DNA of 64,000 nucleotides, from NCBI RefSeq assembly GCF_002093975.1, contig NZ_KZ084327.1:163978-227977 (forward strand), written 5' to 3'. Position 1 is the stretch's first letter. The number at the start of each line of letters is the position of its first letter. The translations under genes and the position numbers were made by a program. The stretch comes from Thermoactinospora rubra. Lineage in GTDB: Bacteria > Actinomycetota > Actinomycetes > Streptosporangiales > Streptosporangiaceae. The notes under the pieces were generated by a model. It was given only the letters and a program-made list of their open reading frames with translations. It was not told where the DNA came from and did not search any database. Shown in pieces: positions 18,070 through 26,236 of this stretch.

Positions 18070-19008
18070 ATGATCAATAAGGTGCTCGTCGTCGGCATGG
18101 ACGGCCTGCGGTTCGACCGCCTCCTCGCCCTGGCCCCGCCGGTGCTGAGCGCACTGATGGCGGAGGGCTCCCACGGCGTCAGCAGGCTCCCGTACGGCGA
18201 GGCCGCCGCCCCCAGGACCGAGTCGCCCGGCGAGGTGGTGGAGGAGCACCCCGAGGAGCACTCCGGGAAGCGCGCCGGGGTTCCGGCGGGCGACGGCGTC
18301 GTGCAGCCCGGCCGGGTCATCAGGGCGAGAACCGACTCCGGGCCGGGCTGGTCGTCGATCGCCACGGGGGTGTGGCCGGACAAGCACGGCGTGGTGGACA
18401 ACAGCTTCACGGGAGCCAACTTCACGAAATATCCGGACTTCCTCACGCGCGTGAAGCGCGCCCGCCCCGACCTGCGCACCTACGCCATCGTCTCCTGGGC
18501 CGCGCTGGGCGAGCACGGCGCGTTCGGCCCCGAGATCGACGACCGCGTGGTGCACGACGGCTACGCCGACGGCTGGGCGGCCTGCGACAAGCGGGTGGCC
18601 GACGTGGCCGAGCGGCACCTGGCCGAGACGGACGTGGACGCGGCCTTCGTGTACTTCGGCGAGACCGACGAGGTGGCCCACGCCCTGGGCCCGATGTGCC
18701 AGGAGTACGCCGACGCGCTGCTGCTCCAGGACGCCTACCTGGGCCGCCTCCTGGAGGCCGTGCGCCGCCGCCCCTCCTACGCCGAGGAGCGGTGGACCGT
18801 GCTCGTGACCACCGACCACGGGCACGTGGACGCGGGCGGCCACGGCGGCGTGTCGGAGGAGGAGCGCACCACCTTCGTGATCCTGAGCGAGCCGGGCGAG
18901 CTCGGCTCGCCGCGCCTGGTGGACGTCGCGCCCACGGTCCTGCACCGCCTGGGCGTGGCCGCCGACCCCGCGTGGGGCCTGGACGGCGTGCCGCTCATCC
19001 CGCGGTAA
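18070..19008 (+). CDS. alkaline-phosphatase-superfamily phosphodiesterase/nucleotide pyrophosphatase
   Basis: A 312-residue metallo-phosphoesterase. The metal and nucleophile residues of the superfamily can be read in order: Asp in VVGMDGLR, Ser in SGPGWSSIATG, Asp in GETDEVAHALG, TTDHGHVDAGGHGG with Asp and His ligands. It probably hydrolyses a phosphate mono- or diester in the cytosol, as no signal peptide is present. An extra segment of roughly 40 residues, acidic and Pro/Gly-rich (about 42-85), lies between LPYG and the nucleophile, where relatives I know have a short link. It follows the TIM-barrel isomerase by 6 bases. Confidence 0.85.
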   Translation: MINKVLVVGMDGLRFDRLLALAPPVLSALMAEGSHGVSRLPYGEAAAPRTESPGEVVEEHPEEHSGKRAGVPAGDGVVQPGRVIRARTDSGPGWSSIATGVWPDKHGVVDNSFTGANFTKYPDFLTRVKRARPDLRTYAIVSWAALGEHGAFGPEIDDRVVHDGYADGWAACDKRVADVAERHLAETDVDAAFVYFGETDEVAHALGPMCQEYADALLLQDAYLGRLLEAVRRRPSYAEERWTVLVTTDHGHVDAGGHGGVSEEERTTFVILSEPGELGSPRLVDVAPTVLHRLGVAADPAWGLDGVPLIPR

Positions 19009-19039
19009 CCCATTTTTCATCACCTGTTGAATTAACGGT

Positions 19040-19070
19040 CCTCCGGGTGCACACTGGAAGCATCCGGAGG
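19040..19070 (+). promoter_or_regulatory. hairpin over the ribosome binding site of the Rph-like gene
   Basis: CCTCCGGGTGC (19040-19050) and GCATCCGGAGG (19060-19070) form 11 pairs with one G-U, around a 9-base loop. The 3' arm contains the GGAGG of the ribosome binding site for the ATG at 19079. A possible -35/-10 pair (TTGAAT 19027, CACACT 19050, spacing 17) overlaps it, so it could equally be a DNA operator. Confidence 0.5.
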
Positions 19071-19078
19071 GAGGCGGC

Positions 19079-21724
19079 ATGGACGCGACGCTCAGCCGTA
19101 CATTCGACGAGATCGACGCCGCGATGCTCGGCGAGGTGGGCGGGAAGGCGGCCAACCTGGGCGAGATGACCAGGGCCGGGTTCCCCGTGCCGCCCGGCTG
19201 GTGCCTGACGACCGAGGCCTACCGGCGGGCCGCCGACGGCGCGGGGCTGGACCAGGTGATCGCCGAGCTGGCGCAGACCCGCCCGGCCGACGTGGCCGCG
19301 CTGGGCGCCTTGGCCGCGCGGGCGCGCGAGCTGCTGCTCAAGGCGCCGATCCCGCCCGAGGTCAGGGCCGAGGTGCTGGAGCGCCACACCGGCGGGCCGG
19401 TGGCCGTGCGCTCCTCGGCGACGGCCGAGGACCTGCCGTACGCCAGCTTCGCCGGGCAGCAGGAGACCTACCTCAACGTGGTCGGCGAGGAGGCGGTGCT
19501 GGAGGCGGTGCGGCGCTGCTGGGCATCGCTGTGGACCGACCGCGCCGTGGCCTACCGCGCCGCCAACGGCATCGACCACGGGTCCGTCCGCCTCGCCGTG
19601 GTCGTCCAGGAGATGGTCGACGCCGAGGTGGCCGGGGTGATGTTCACCGCCAACCCGGTCACCGGGCGGCGGCGCGAGGCGGTGATCGACGCCGGCCCCG
19701 GCCTGGGCGAGGCCGTGGTGTCCGGCGCGGTCAACCCCGACCGGTTCGTCGTCGACGTCGCCACCGGTGAAATCCTCGAACGCCGCGCGGGCGACAAGCG
19801 GCTGGCCGTACGGCCGGCGGCGGGCGGCGGCACGCGCGAGGTGACCGGCGGCACAGACGGCCTGTGCCTGACCGACGAGCAGGCCCGCGAGCTGGCCCGG
19901 CTGGGCGCGCGGGTGGAGGACCACTACGGCGCCCCGCAGGACACCGAGTGGGCGATCGACGCCGCCGGGCGCGTGTGGCTGGTGCAGGCCAGGCCCATCA
20001 CCACGCTGTACCCGCTGCCCGAGCCGCGGGCGCCCGGCCTGCGCGCCTACTTCTCGGTCAACGTCGCGCAGGGCGTCTTCGCGCCGATCACCCCCATGGG
20101 GCTGTCGGCGTTCCGGCTGATCTCCGCGGGCGCGGCCGAGATGCTGGGCTTCCCGGTGGCCGACAGGCACCAGGGCGCGCCCGTGGCGGCGTTCGCCGGC
20201 CAGCGGATGTGGCTCGACATCACCCCGGCCGTCCGCAGCCGGCCCGGCCGCGCCATCCTGCCGCGGCTGCTGGCGGTCGGCGAGGCCCGCACCGTGGCGG
20301 TGGTCGAGCGGCTGACCCGGGACGAGCGGCTGTCGGTGACGCAGCCGTCGTGGCGGCCGTTCCTGCGGCGGATGGCCCGCTTCGCCTGGCGCGTCCACCT
20401 CCCGCGGCGGGTGCCGCTGGCGCTCGCCGCGCCGGACGCGGCGCTCGCGGTCGCGCGGCGGGTGGAGGAGGACCTGCGGGCACGGCTGCGCGTGCCGCCC
20501 GGCGCGACCCCGGCCCAGCGCGTCGACCACGCCGAGCGGGTGCTGTACGGCGTGCCGCCGCTGATCGCGTCGATCATGCCGATGGCGCTGGCGGGGTACG
20601 GCATGCTGGGGCTGGCCGCGCGGCTGTCCGGGACCTCGCTGGGAGAGCTGCAGGACGTGCTGCGCAGCCTGCCGAACAACCCGACCACCGAGATGGACCT
20701 GGAGCTGTGGCGGCTGTCGCGGCGGATCGAGCCGCTGGGGGAGGAGCCGGCGGAGGAGCTGGTCCGCCGGTTCCGCGCCGGGGAGCTGCCGCCCAGGGCG
20801 CAGGAAGAGATCACGAAATTTCTGGATAAATACGGGCATCGCGGGATCGCCGAGATCGACCTCGGCGTGCCCCGCTGGTCCGACGACCCGTCCCACATCC
20901 TCGGCGTCCTGGCCGCCTACCAGCGCATGGGGGAGGGCGCCGCGGCTCCGGACGAGCTGTTCGCCCGCGGCGCCCAAGACGCCGCCCGCGCCGTCGCCCG
21001 GGCGGCCGCGAAGGCCGGACCGCTCAAGGCCCCGCTGGTCCGCTTCGCGCTCCGCCGTACCAGGAAGCTCGCCGGGCTGCGGGAGGTGCCCAAGTTCGAC
21101 GCCGTGCTCGTGCTGGCGGCGGTACGGCGCAGCATGCGTGTGGTCGGTGAGCACCTGGTGGAGTGCGGGGTGCTGGACTCGGCCGACGACGTCTACTTCC
21201 TGACCTTCCCGGAGGTCAGGGCCGCGCTGGACGGCGGCGACCGGCGGGAGCCGGTGGCCGAGCGGCGCGCCGCCTACGAGCTGGAGCGTCGCCGCCGCCA
21301 CGTGCCCCGGGTGCTGCTGTCGGACGGCACCGAGCCGGAGGCGCTGGCCGCCGTCGCCGCCGAGGGGGCGCTCACCGGCACCCCGGCCTCGGCGGGCACC
21401 GTCACCGGGGTCGCCCGGGTCGTGCTCGACCCCGTCGACGCGCGGCTGGAGCCCGGCGAGATCCTCGTGTGCCCGTCCACCGACCCCGGCTGGACCCCGC
21501 TGTTCCTGACCGCGGGCGGGCTGGTCATGGAGATGGGCGGGTCGATGTCGCACGGGGCGGTGGTGGCGCGCGAGTACGGCATCCCGGCCGTGGTGGGCGT
21601 CCCGCACGCCACCGAGCGCATCGCCAGTGGCCAGGTCATCACCGTGGACGGCGCGACGGGCACCGTGACCGTCGCCGAAGACGAGCCTCAGCCCGAGAGC
21701 GAGGGCTCCACCAGCGCCGCGTAG
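19079..21724 (+). CDS. rifampin-phosphotransferase-like / PEP-synthase-like enzyme
   Basis: An 881-residue dikinase. Domain order is an N-terminal ATP-grasp domain (GGKAANLGEMTRAGFPVPPG, VAVRSSATAEDLPYASFAGQ, EWAIDAAGRVWLVQARPIT), a long helical middle part (about 330-760, with YGHRGIAEIDLGVPRW), and a swivelling phosphohistidine domain with GGSMSHGAVVAREYGIP, His at about 825. This is the layout of rifampin phosphotransferase (867 residues in Listeria, also His825) rather than of classical PEP synthase, which lacks the long middle domain. It may inactivate rifamycins, or act on another substrate. I see no clear rifamycin-associated element upstream. It converges with the next operon, overlapping by 37 bases. 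Confidence 0.8.
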   Translation: MDATLSRTFDEIDAAMLGEVGGKAANLGEMTRAGFPVPPGWCLTTEAYRRAADGAGLDQVIAELAQTRPADVAALGALAARARELLLKAPIPPEVRAEVLERHTGGPVAVRSSATAEDLPYASFAGQQETYLNVVGEEAVLEAVRRCWASLWTDRAVAYRAANGIDHGSVRLAVVVQEMVDAEVAGVMFTANPVTGRRREAVIDAGPGLGEAVVSGAVNPDRFVVDVATGEILERRAGDKRLAVRPAAGGGTREVTGGTDGLCLTDEQARELARLGARVEDHYGAPQDTEWAIDAAGRVWLVQARPITTLYPLPEPRAPGLRAYFSVNVAQGVFAPITPMGLSAFRLISAGAAEMLGFPVADRHQGAPVAAFAGQRMWLDITPAVRSRPGRAILPRLLAVGEARTVAVVERLTRDERLSVTQPSWRPFLRRMARFAWRVHLPRRVPLALAAPDAALAVARRVEEDLRARLRVPPGATPAQRVDHAERVLYGVPPLIASIMPMALAGYGMLGLAARLSGTSLGELQDVLRSLPNNPTTEMDLELWRLSRRIEPLGEEPAEELVRRFRAGELPPRAQEEITKFLDKYGHRGIAEIDLGVPRWSDDPSHILGVLAAYQRMGEGAAAPDELFARGAQDAARAVARAAAKAGPLKAPLVRFALRRTRKLAGLREVPKFDAVLVLAAVRRSMRVVGEHLVECGVLDSADDVYFLTFPEVRAALDGGDRREPVAERRAAYELERRRRHVPRVLLSDGTEPEALAAVAAEGALTGTPASAGTVTGVARVVLDPVDARLEPGEILVCPSTDPGWTPLFLTAGGLVMEMGGSMSHGAVVAREYGIPAVVGVPHATERIASGQVITVDGATGTVTVAEDEPQPESEGSTSAA

Positions 21725-22530
21725 CGGTCCTTCATCGTGGCCAGCACCTCGTCGGGGTCGGCGGCCCACACCTCGGCGTTGAAGATCTCCACCTCGATGT
21801 CGCCGGTGTAGCCGGCGGCCACGACGGCGCGGGTGACCGGCGCGAAGTCGATCACCCCGTCGCCCATCATGCCCCGCCCCAGCAGCACGTCGGCCGGCAG
21901 CGGGTGCAGGTAGTCGCACACCTGGTAGGACGCGATCCGCTCCCCGGCCCGCGTGATCTGCTCCAGCAGGTCGGGGTCCCACCAGACGTGGAAGGTGTCC
22001 ACCACGACCCCGACCTGCTCCACCGGGTACGGCTCGGCCAGGTCCAGGGCCTGCCCGAGGGTGGACAGGACGGCCCGGTCCGCGCAGTACATCGGGTGCA
22101 GCGGCTCCAGCGCCAGCCGCACGCCGCGCTCGCCCGCGTAGGGCGCCAGGACGGCCAGCGCCTCGGAGACCCGCTCGCGAGCCGCCGCCAGGTCGCGCGA
22201 GAAGCCGGGGGAGAGCGGCTCGCCCGGGACCACCCCCGGCAGCCCGCCGACGACCATGACCAGGCAGGCGGCTTCCAGCTCGGCCGCCTCGTCGATGGCG
22301 CGCCGGTTGTCCTCCAGCGCGCCGGGGGAGGTCAGGAAGCCGCCCCGGCACAGCGAGGAGACCCGCAGCCCGGCCTCGCGCACCAGCTTGACGGTCTGCG
22401 CCAGGCCCTGCTCGGCGACGTTCTGCCGCCACAGCCCGATCGACTCCAGGCCGTGCCGCGCGCAGCCGTCCACGGCCTCGGCCACCGACCACCGCCTGGT
22501 GGTCCACTGGTTAAGCGACAGGCGGTTCAT
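21688..22530 (-). CDS. sugar phosphate isomerase/epimerase (TIM barrel)
   Basis: A 280-residue xylose-isomerase-like TIM barrel (PF01261), only distantly similar to the one at 17278. Signatures are SLNQWTTRRW at the start, ALEPLHPMYCADRA with the metal-binding Glu, VVDTFHVWWDP with Asp/His ligands and a closing VEIFNAEVW. The start at 22530 overlaps the DUF993 gene stop (ATGA). It is the last gene of an operon with DUF993 and a Gfo/Idh/MocA dehydrogenase, a set that recurs in actinobacterial sugar or polyol catabolic clusters whose substrate I cannot name. Confidence 0.85.
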   Translation of the reverse strand: MNRLSLNQWTTRRWSVAEAVDGCARHGLESIGLWRQNVAEQGLAQTVKLVREAGLRVSSLCRGGFLTSPGALEDNRRAIDEAAELEAACLVMVVGGLPGVVPGEPLSPGFSRDLAAARERVSEALAVLAPYAGERGVRLALEPLHPMYCADRAVLSTLGQALDLAEPYPVEQVGVVVDTFHVWWDPDLLEQITRAGERIASYQVCDYLHPLPADVLLGRGMMGDGVIDFAPVTRAVVAAGYTGDIEVEIFNAEVWAADPDEVLATMKDRYAALVEPSLSG

Positions 22531-23693
22531 CGGCCGTACACCGCCAGCAGCGCCTTCATCCGGCGCACCGCCAGCTCCTGGTCGGCCAGCAGCCCGGCCT
22601 GGTCGGCCAGCTTGAACACCTCGCACAGGTGCGGCAGCGAGCGGGCCGACTGGGCGCCGCCCACCATGGCGAAGGCGTCCTGGTGGCCGTTGAGCCAGGC
22701 CAGGAAGACGATGCCGGTCTTGTAGTGGTACGTCGGCGTCTCGAAGATCTTGCGGGACAGCGGGACCGTCGGCGCGAGGATCTCGTCGTAGTGGGCCAGC
22801 AGCCGGTCGCGGCCCTCGTCGGTGCAGGAGGCCTCCGCCGCGTCGAGCACCTGCAGCGCCGCCGCCGCGGCCGGGGCGATGGCGTCGAAGATGCCCAGCA
22901 GCGCGTGCGAGCCCGACTTGATGAGCGAGGGGTAGTTGAAGTCGTCGCCGGTGTAGAGCCTGACGCCGTCCGGCAGGGCGGCGCGCAGCCGTACCTCGTG
23001 CTCCTCGTCCAGCAGCGAGACCTTGACGCCGTCGATCCTCGAGGCGTTGGCGTGGACGAGTTCCAGGAACGACTCGGTCGCCTCGCCGATGTGGGGCGAG
23101 CCCCAGTAGCCGGCCAGGTTCGGGTCGAACATCTCGCCCAGCCAGTGGAGGATCACCGGCCGCTCGGTCAGGCCGAGCAGCTTGCCGTACACCCGGTGGT
23201 AGTCGCGCGGGCCCCGGGCGACGCGGGCGAGCCGGCGCGAGGCCATGATGATCACACCGGCCCCGGCCCGCTGGACCGTGTCGATCTGCTCGGCGTAGGC
23301 GGCGGTGACGGCGTCGAGGTCGGCGGCCTGCGGCGCGTGGTCGGTGCCCGCGCCGCAGGCCACGAGCGTCGCCGGGTCGCCGAACTCGCGCGCCGCCTCC
23401 GCGCTGCGGCGGATCAGCTCGCGCGTGGCGGGCCAGTCCAGGCCCATGTTGCGCTGCGCGGTGTCCATGGCGTCGGCCACGCGCAGGCCGTGCGACCACA
23501 GGTGGCGGCGGAAGCGGATCGTCGCGTCCCAGTCGACGGCGGCGGGCGAGCCGGGAGTGTTGTCGCCGAGCGGGTCGGCGACGACGTGGGCCGCCGCGTA
23601 GACCACGCGGCTGTCGGCGGGCTTGCCGGGCCTGGGCCAGGAGACGGGCTCCCGCAGCGTGTACGGCCCGCCGGGCAGGTCGATCGTCGTCAC
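22527..23693 (-). CDS. DUF993 (dihydrodipicolinate-synthase-like) family protein
   Basis: A 388-residue protein of the DUF993 family (PF06187), annotated elsewhere as dihydrodipicolinate-synthase-like. It looks like a class I aldolase barrel: segments VIIMASRRLAR, VILHWLGEMFDP and DGVKVSLLDEEHE, the last containing the Lys expected to form a Schiff base. A retro-aldol step on a keto-sugar made by the neighbouring dehydrogenase is plausible but unproven. It is the middle gene of the operon, with a 4-base overlap to the isomerase and a 64-base gap from the dehydrogenase stop. Confidence 0.85.
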   Translation of the reverse strand: MTTIDLPGGPYTLREPVSWPRPGKPADSRVVYAAAHVVADPLGDNTPGSPAAVDWDATIRFRRHLWSHGLRVADAMDTAQRNMGLDWPATRELIRRSAEAAREFGDPATLVACGAGTDHAPQAADLDAVTAAYAEQIDTVQRAGAGVIIMASRRLARVARGPRDYHRVYGKLLGLTERPVILHWLGEMFDPNLAGYWGSPHIGEATESFLELVHANASRIDGVKVSLLDEEHEVRLRAALPDGVRLYTGDDFNYPSLIKSGSHALLGIFDAIAPAAAAALQVLDAAEASCTDEGRDRLLAHYDEILAPTVPLSRKIFETPTYHYKTGIVFLAWLNGHQDAFAMVGGAQSARSLPHLCEVFKLADQAGLLADQELAVRRMKALLAVYGR

Positions 23694-23757
23694 CGTGCCT
23701 CCTTGCCGATCACTGGGCCGATCGCCGGATGGATGTCCTCGTTTCGCCGCGGATCCA

Positions 23758-24897
23758 TCACAGCGGGGTCACCTCGATCCGGCGGCCCTCGGCCGAGGAG
23801 CGCAGGCCCAGCTCGGCCAGCTGCACGCCGCGCGCGCCGGCGGCGAAGTCGTACGGGAACGGCGCGTCCTCCAGCACGTGGCGCAGGAACAGCTCCCACT
23901 GGATCTTGAAGCCGTTCTCGAACTCGCCGTTGTCGGGCACCTCCTGCCAGTCGTCGCGGAAGCGGTGCGTGACGGGCAGGTCGGGGTTCCACACCGGCTT
24001 GGGCGTGCCCGCCCGGTGCTGGAAGCGGCAGTTGCGCAGCCCGGCGACGGCGCTGCCGTGCGTGCCGTCGACCTGGAACTCCACCAGCTCATCCCGGTTG
24101 ACCCGGACCGCCCAGGAGGAGTTGATCTGGGCGATGACGCCGCCTTCGAGCTCGAAGACGCCGTAGGCGGCGTCGTCCGCGGTGGCCTCGTACGGCTCGC
24201 CGCGCTCGTCCACGCGGGTCGGGATGTGCGTGACGGCCTTGGCGTAGACCGACTGGACGCGGCCGAACAGGTTCTCCAGCACGTAGTGCCAGTGGGGGAA
24301 CATGTCCAGCACGATGCCGCCGCCGTCTTCGGCGCGGTAGTTCCACGACGGGCGCTGCGCGGCCTGCCAGTCGCCCTCGAAGACCCAGTAGCCGAACTCG
24401 CCGCGCACCGACAGGACGCGGCCGAAGAAGCCGCCGTCGATGAGCCGCTTGAGCTTCAGCAGGCCCGGCAGGAACAGCTTGTCCTGGACCACGCCGTTCT
24501 TGACGCCCTTGTCCGCCGCGGCCCTGGCGAGGGCGACGGCCTCCTCGACGCTCTCGGCGGTGGGTTTTTCCGTGTAGACGTGCTTGCCGGCCTCTATGGC
24601 CTTGAGCACCGACTTCACGCGGGCCTGGGTGACCTGGGCGTCGAAGTAGATCTCCGCCCGGTCCAAGGCGGCGTCAAGGTCGGTGGTGTAGTCGCTCAGG
24701 CCGTGCCTGGCGGCCAGGTCGGCCAGCTTGGTCTCGCTGCGGCCGACGAGGATCGGGTTCAGCGTGACCCGTGTGCCGTCCGAGAGCGTCACCCCGCCCT
24801 GCTCGTTGATGGCCAGGACGGAACGGACCAGGTGCTGCCGGTACCCCATGCGGCCGGTCACACCGTTCATGACCACGCCTATGGTGCGCACGCTCAT
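23758..24897 (-). CDS. Gfo/Idh/MocA-family NAD(P)-dependent oxidoreductase
   Basis: A 379-residue dehydrogenase. The N-terminal Rossmann domain opens with TIGVVMNGVTGRMGYRQHL, an atypical glycine motif, and contains VYTEKPTAES with the catalytic Lys of the family EKP motif. The C-terminal domain includes VLDMFPHWHYVLEN with the conserved His. It should oxidise or reduce a sugar or cyclitol hydroxyl, giving a keto-sugar for the two following enzymes. ATG at 24897 follows GAGGGAG; an in-frame start at 24927 would run through the operator. A perfect LacI operator lies 13 bases upstream, so the operon is probably repressed by a LacI protein. Confidence 0.9.
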   Translation of the reverse strand: MSVRTIGVVMNGVTGRMGYRQHLVRSVLAINEQGGVTLSDGTRVTLNPILVGRSETKLADLAARHGLSDYTTDLDAALDRAEIYFDAQVTQARVKSVLKAIEAGKHVYTEKPTAESVEEAVALARAAADKGVKNGVVQDKLFLPGLLKLKRLIDGGFFGRVLSVRGEFGYWVFEGDWQAAQRPSWNYRAEDGGGIVLDMFPHWHYVLENLFGRVQSVYAKAVTHIPTRVDERGEPYEATADDAAYGVFELEGGVIAQINSSWAVRVNRDELVEFQVDGTHGSAVAGLRNCRFQHRAGTPKPVWNPDLPVTHRFRDDWQEVPDNGEFENGFKIQWELFLRHVLEDAPFPYDFAAGARGVQLAELGLRSSAEGRRIEVTPL

Positions 24898-24910
24898 GTA
24901 AGACTCCCTC

Positions 24911-24924
24911 GGAAAGCGCTTTCC
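24911..24924 (-). promoter_or_regulatory. perfect LacI-type operator before the Gfo/DUF993/isomerase operon
   Basis: GGAAAGCGCTTTCC is a perfect 14-base palindrome and the consensus site of many actinobacterial LacI/GalR repressors. It lies immediately upstream of the dehydrogenase ribosome binding site. The LacI protein encoded at 16185 has a one-mismatch copy before its own gene, which makes it the best candidate to act here. Confidence 0.75.
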
Positions 24925-24982
24925 CACTACGCTAAGGCCACCCCCCTCACCAGGTCAACCCTGTGGCGAGCGCGCAGGCGGC

Positions 24983-26227
24983 TCAGGGCACCGGCCTGCC
25001 GACCTCGCCCTTGGTCTCCAGCCGCATCATCGCCTTGGCCAGCGGGTGGGCCGTCAGCCGGATCTGCCACTCCCGCGCGCCCAGCTCGCGCAGCCGGGCC
25101 GCGACGGTCTCGTCCGTGACGTCCGCGGGCGGCTGCCAGGTCAGCCGGCGGACCGCGTCGGGCTGCAGCAGGTTCTCCGTCGGCATGCGGTGCTCGTCGG
25201 CCAGCGCCGCCACCACGGCGCGGGCGGCCGCCAGCCGCCTGGCCGCCGCCGGGTCGCGGTCGGCCCACCGGTTGGCCGGCGGCGGCCCGTCGCCCGGCAC
25301 GCTCGGCGCGGGCAGCTCCGAGTCGGGCAGCGACCGGGCCCTGGTGACGGCCGCCAGCCACTCGCCGATGTGCCGCCGGGCCGTACGCGCCGTGAAGGCC
25401 GTGATCTCGGTGAGCGCCTTCCTGGTGCGGGGCGCCTCCAGCGCGGCGGCGATGATCGCGCCGTCGGGCAGCACGCGGCCCGGCGCGAGGTCCCCCTCCC
25501 GCGCGATCCGGTCCCGCATGGTCCACAGCTCGCGCACCACGGCCAGCGCCCGGGGGCTGCGCACCTTGTGGATGCCCGACGTGCGCCGCCACGGGTCGTT
25601 GCGCGGCTCGGGCGGCGGCGCGTGGAGCACCGCGTCGAACTCCTCCAGCGCCCACTCCAGCTTGCCGCTCGCCTCCAGCTCGGCGTGGAGCGCATCACGC
25701 AGCTCGACCAGCACCTCCACGTCCAGGGCGGCGTAGCGCAGCCAGTCTTCGGGCAGCGGGCGCGTCGACCAGTCGACGGCCGAATGGCCCTTCTCCAGCC
25801 GCAGCCCCAGCACGGTCTCCACCATCGTGCCGAGCCCCACCCGCTCGTAGCCGAGCAGCCGCCCGGCCAGCTCGGTGTCGAAGATCCGGCGCGGGCGGAA
25901 GCCGAGTTCGGCCAGGCACGGCAGGTCCTGGGAGGCGGCGTGGAGCACGATCTCCGCGTCGGCCAGCGCCGCGTCCAGCGCCGACAGGTCGGGGCAGGCG
26001 ATCGGGTCGATGAGCGCGGTGCCGGAGCCCTCGCGGCGTAGCTGGACCAGGTAGGCCCGGCCGCCGTAGCGGTAGCCCGAGGCCCGTTCGGCGTCGACGG
26101 CGACGGGTCCGGCGCCCGCGGCGAAGGCGGCGACCGTGGCGCGCAGCCCGTCGGCGTCCGCGACCACCGGCGGGATGCCCTCGCGCGGCTCCAGCAGCGG
26201 GACGACGTCTTGTTCCTCGGTCACCAC
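24983..26227 (-). CDS. rnd: ribonuclease D (DEDD exonuclease with HRDC domain)
   Basis: A 414-residue 3'-5' exoribonuclease. The DEDD residues can be read: VAVDAERASG (Exo I), LHAASQDLPCL (Exo II) and YAALDVEVLVELRDAL (Exo III with Tyr, so the DEDDy type). A helical HRDC domain follows at about 215-300, and a C-terminal extension has a second helical domain. It trims tRNA and other small RNAs. The DUF3000 gene lies 9 bases upstream on the same strand, a pairing that is standard in Actinobacteria. Confidence 0.93.
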   Translation of the reverse strand: MVTEEQDVVPLLEPREGIPPVVADADGLRATVAAFAAGAGPVAVDAERASGYRYGGRAYLVQLRREGSGTALIDPIACPDLSALDAALADAEIVLHAASQDLPCLAELGFRPRRIFDTELAGRLLGYERVGLGTMVETVLGLRLEKGHSAVDWSTRPLPEDWLRYAALDVEVLVELRDALHAELEASGKLEWALEEFDAVLHAPPPEPRNDPWRRTSGIHKVRSPRALAVVRELWTMRDRIAREGDLAPGRVLPDGAIIAAALEAPRTRKALTEITAFTARTARRHIGEWLAAVTRARSLPDSELPAPSVPGDGPPPANRWADRDPAAARRLAAARAVVAALADEHRMPTENLLQPDAVRRLTWQPPADVTDETVAARLRELGAREWQIRLTAHPLAKAMMRLETKGEVGRPVP

Positions 26228-26236
26228 GCAAGCCTA

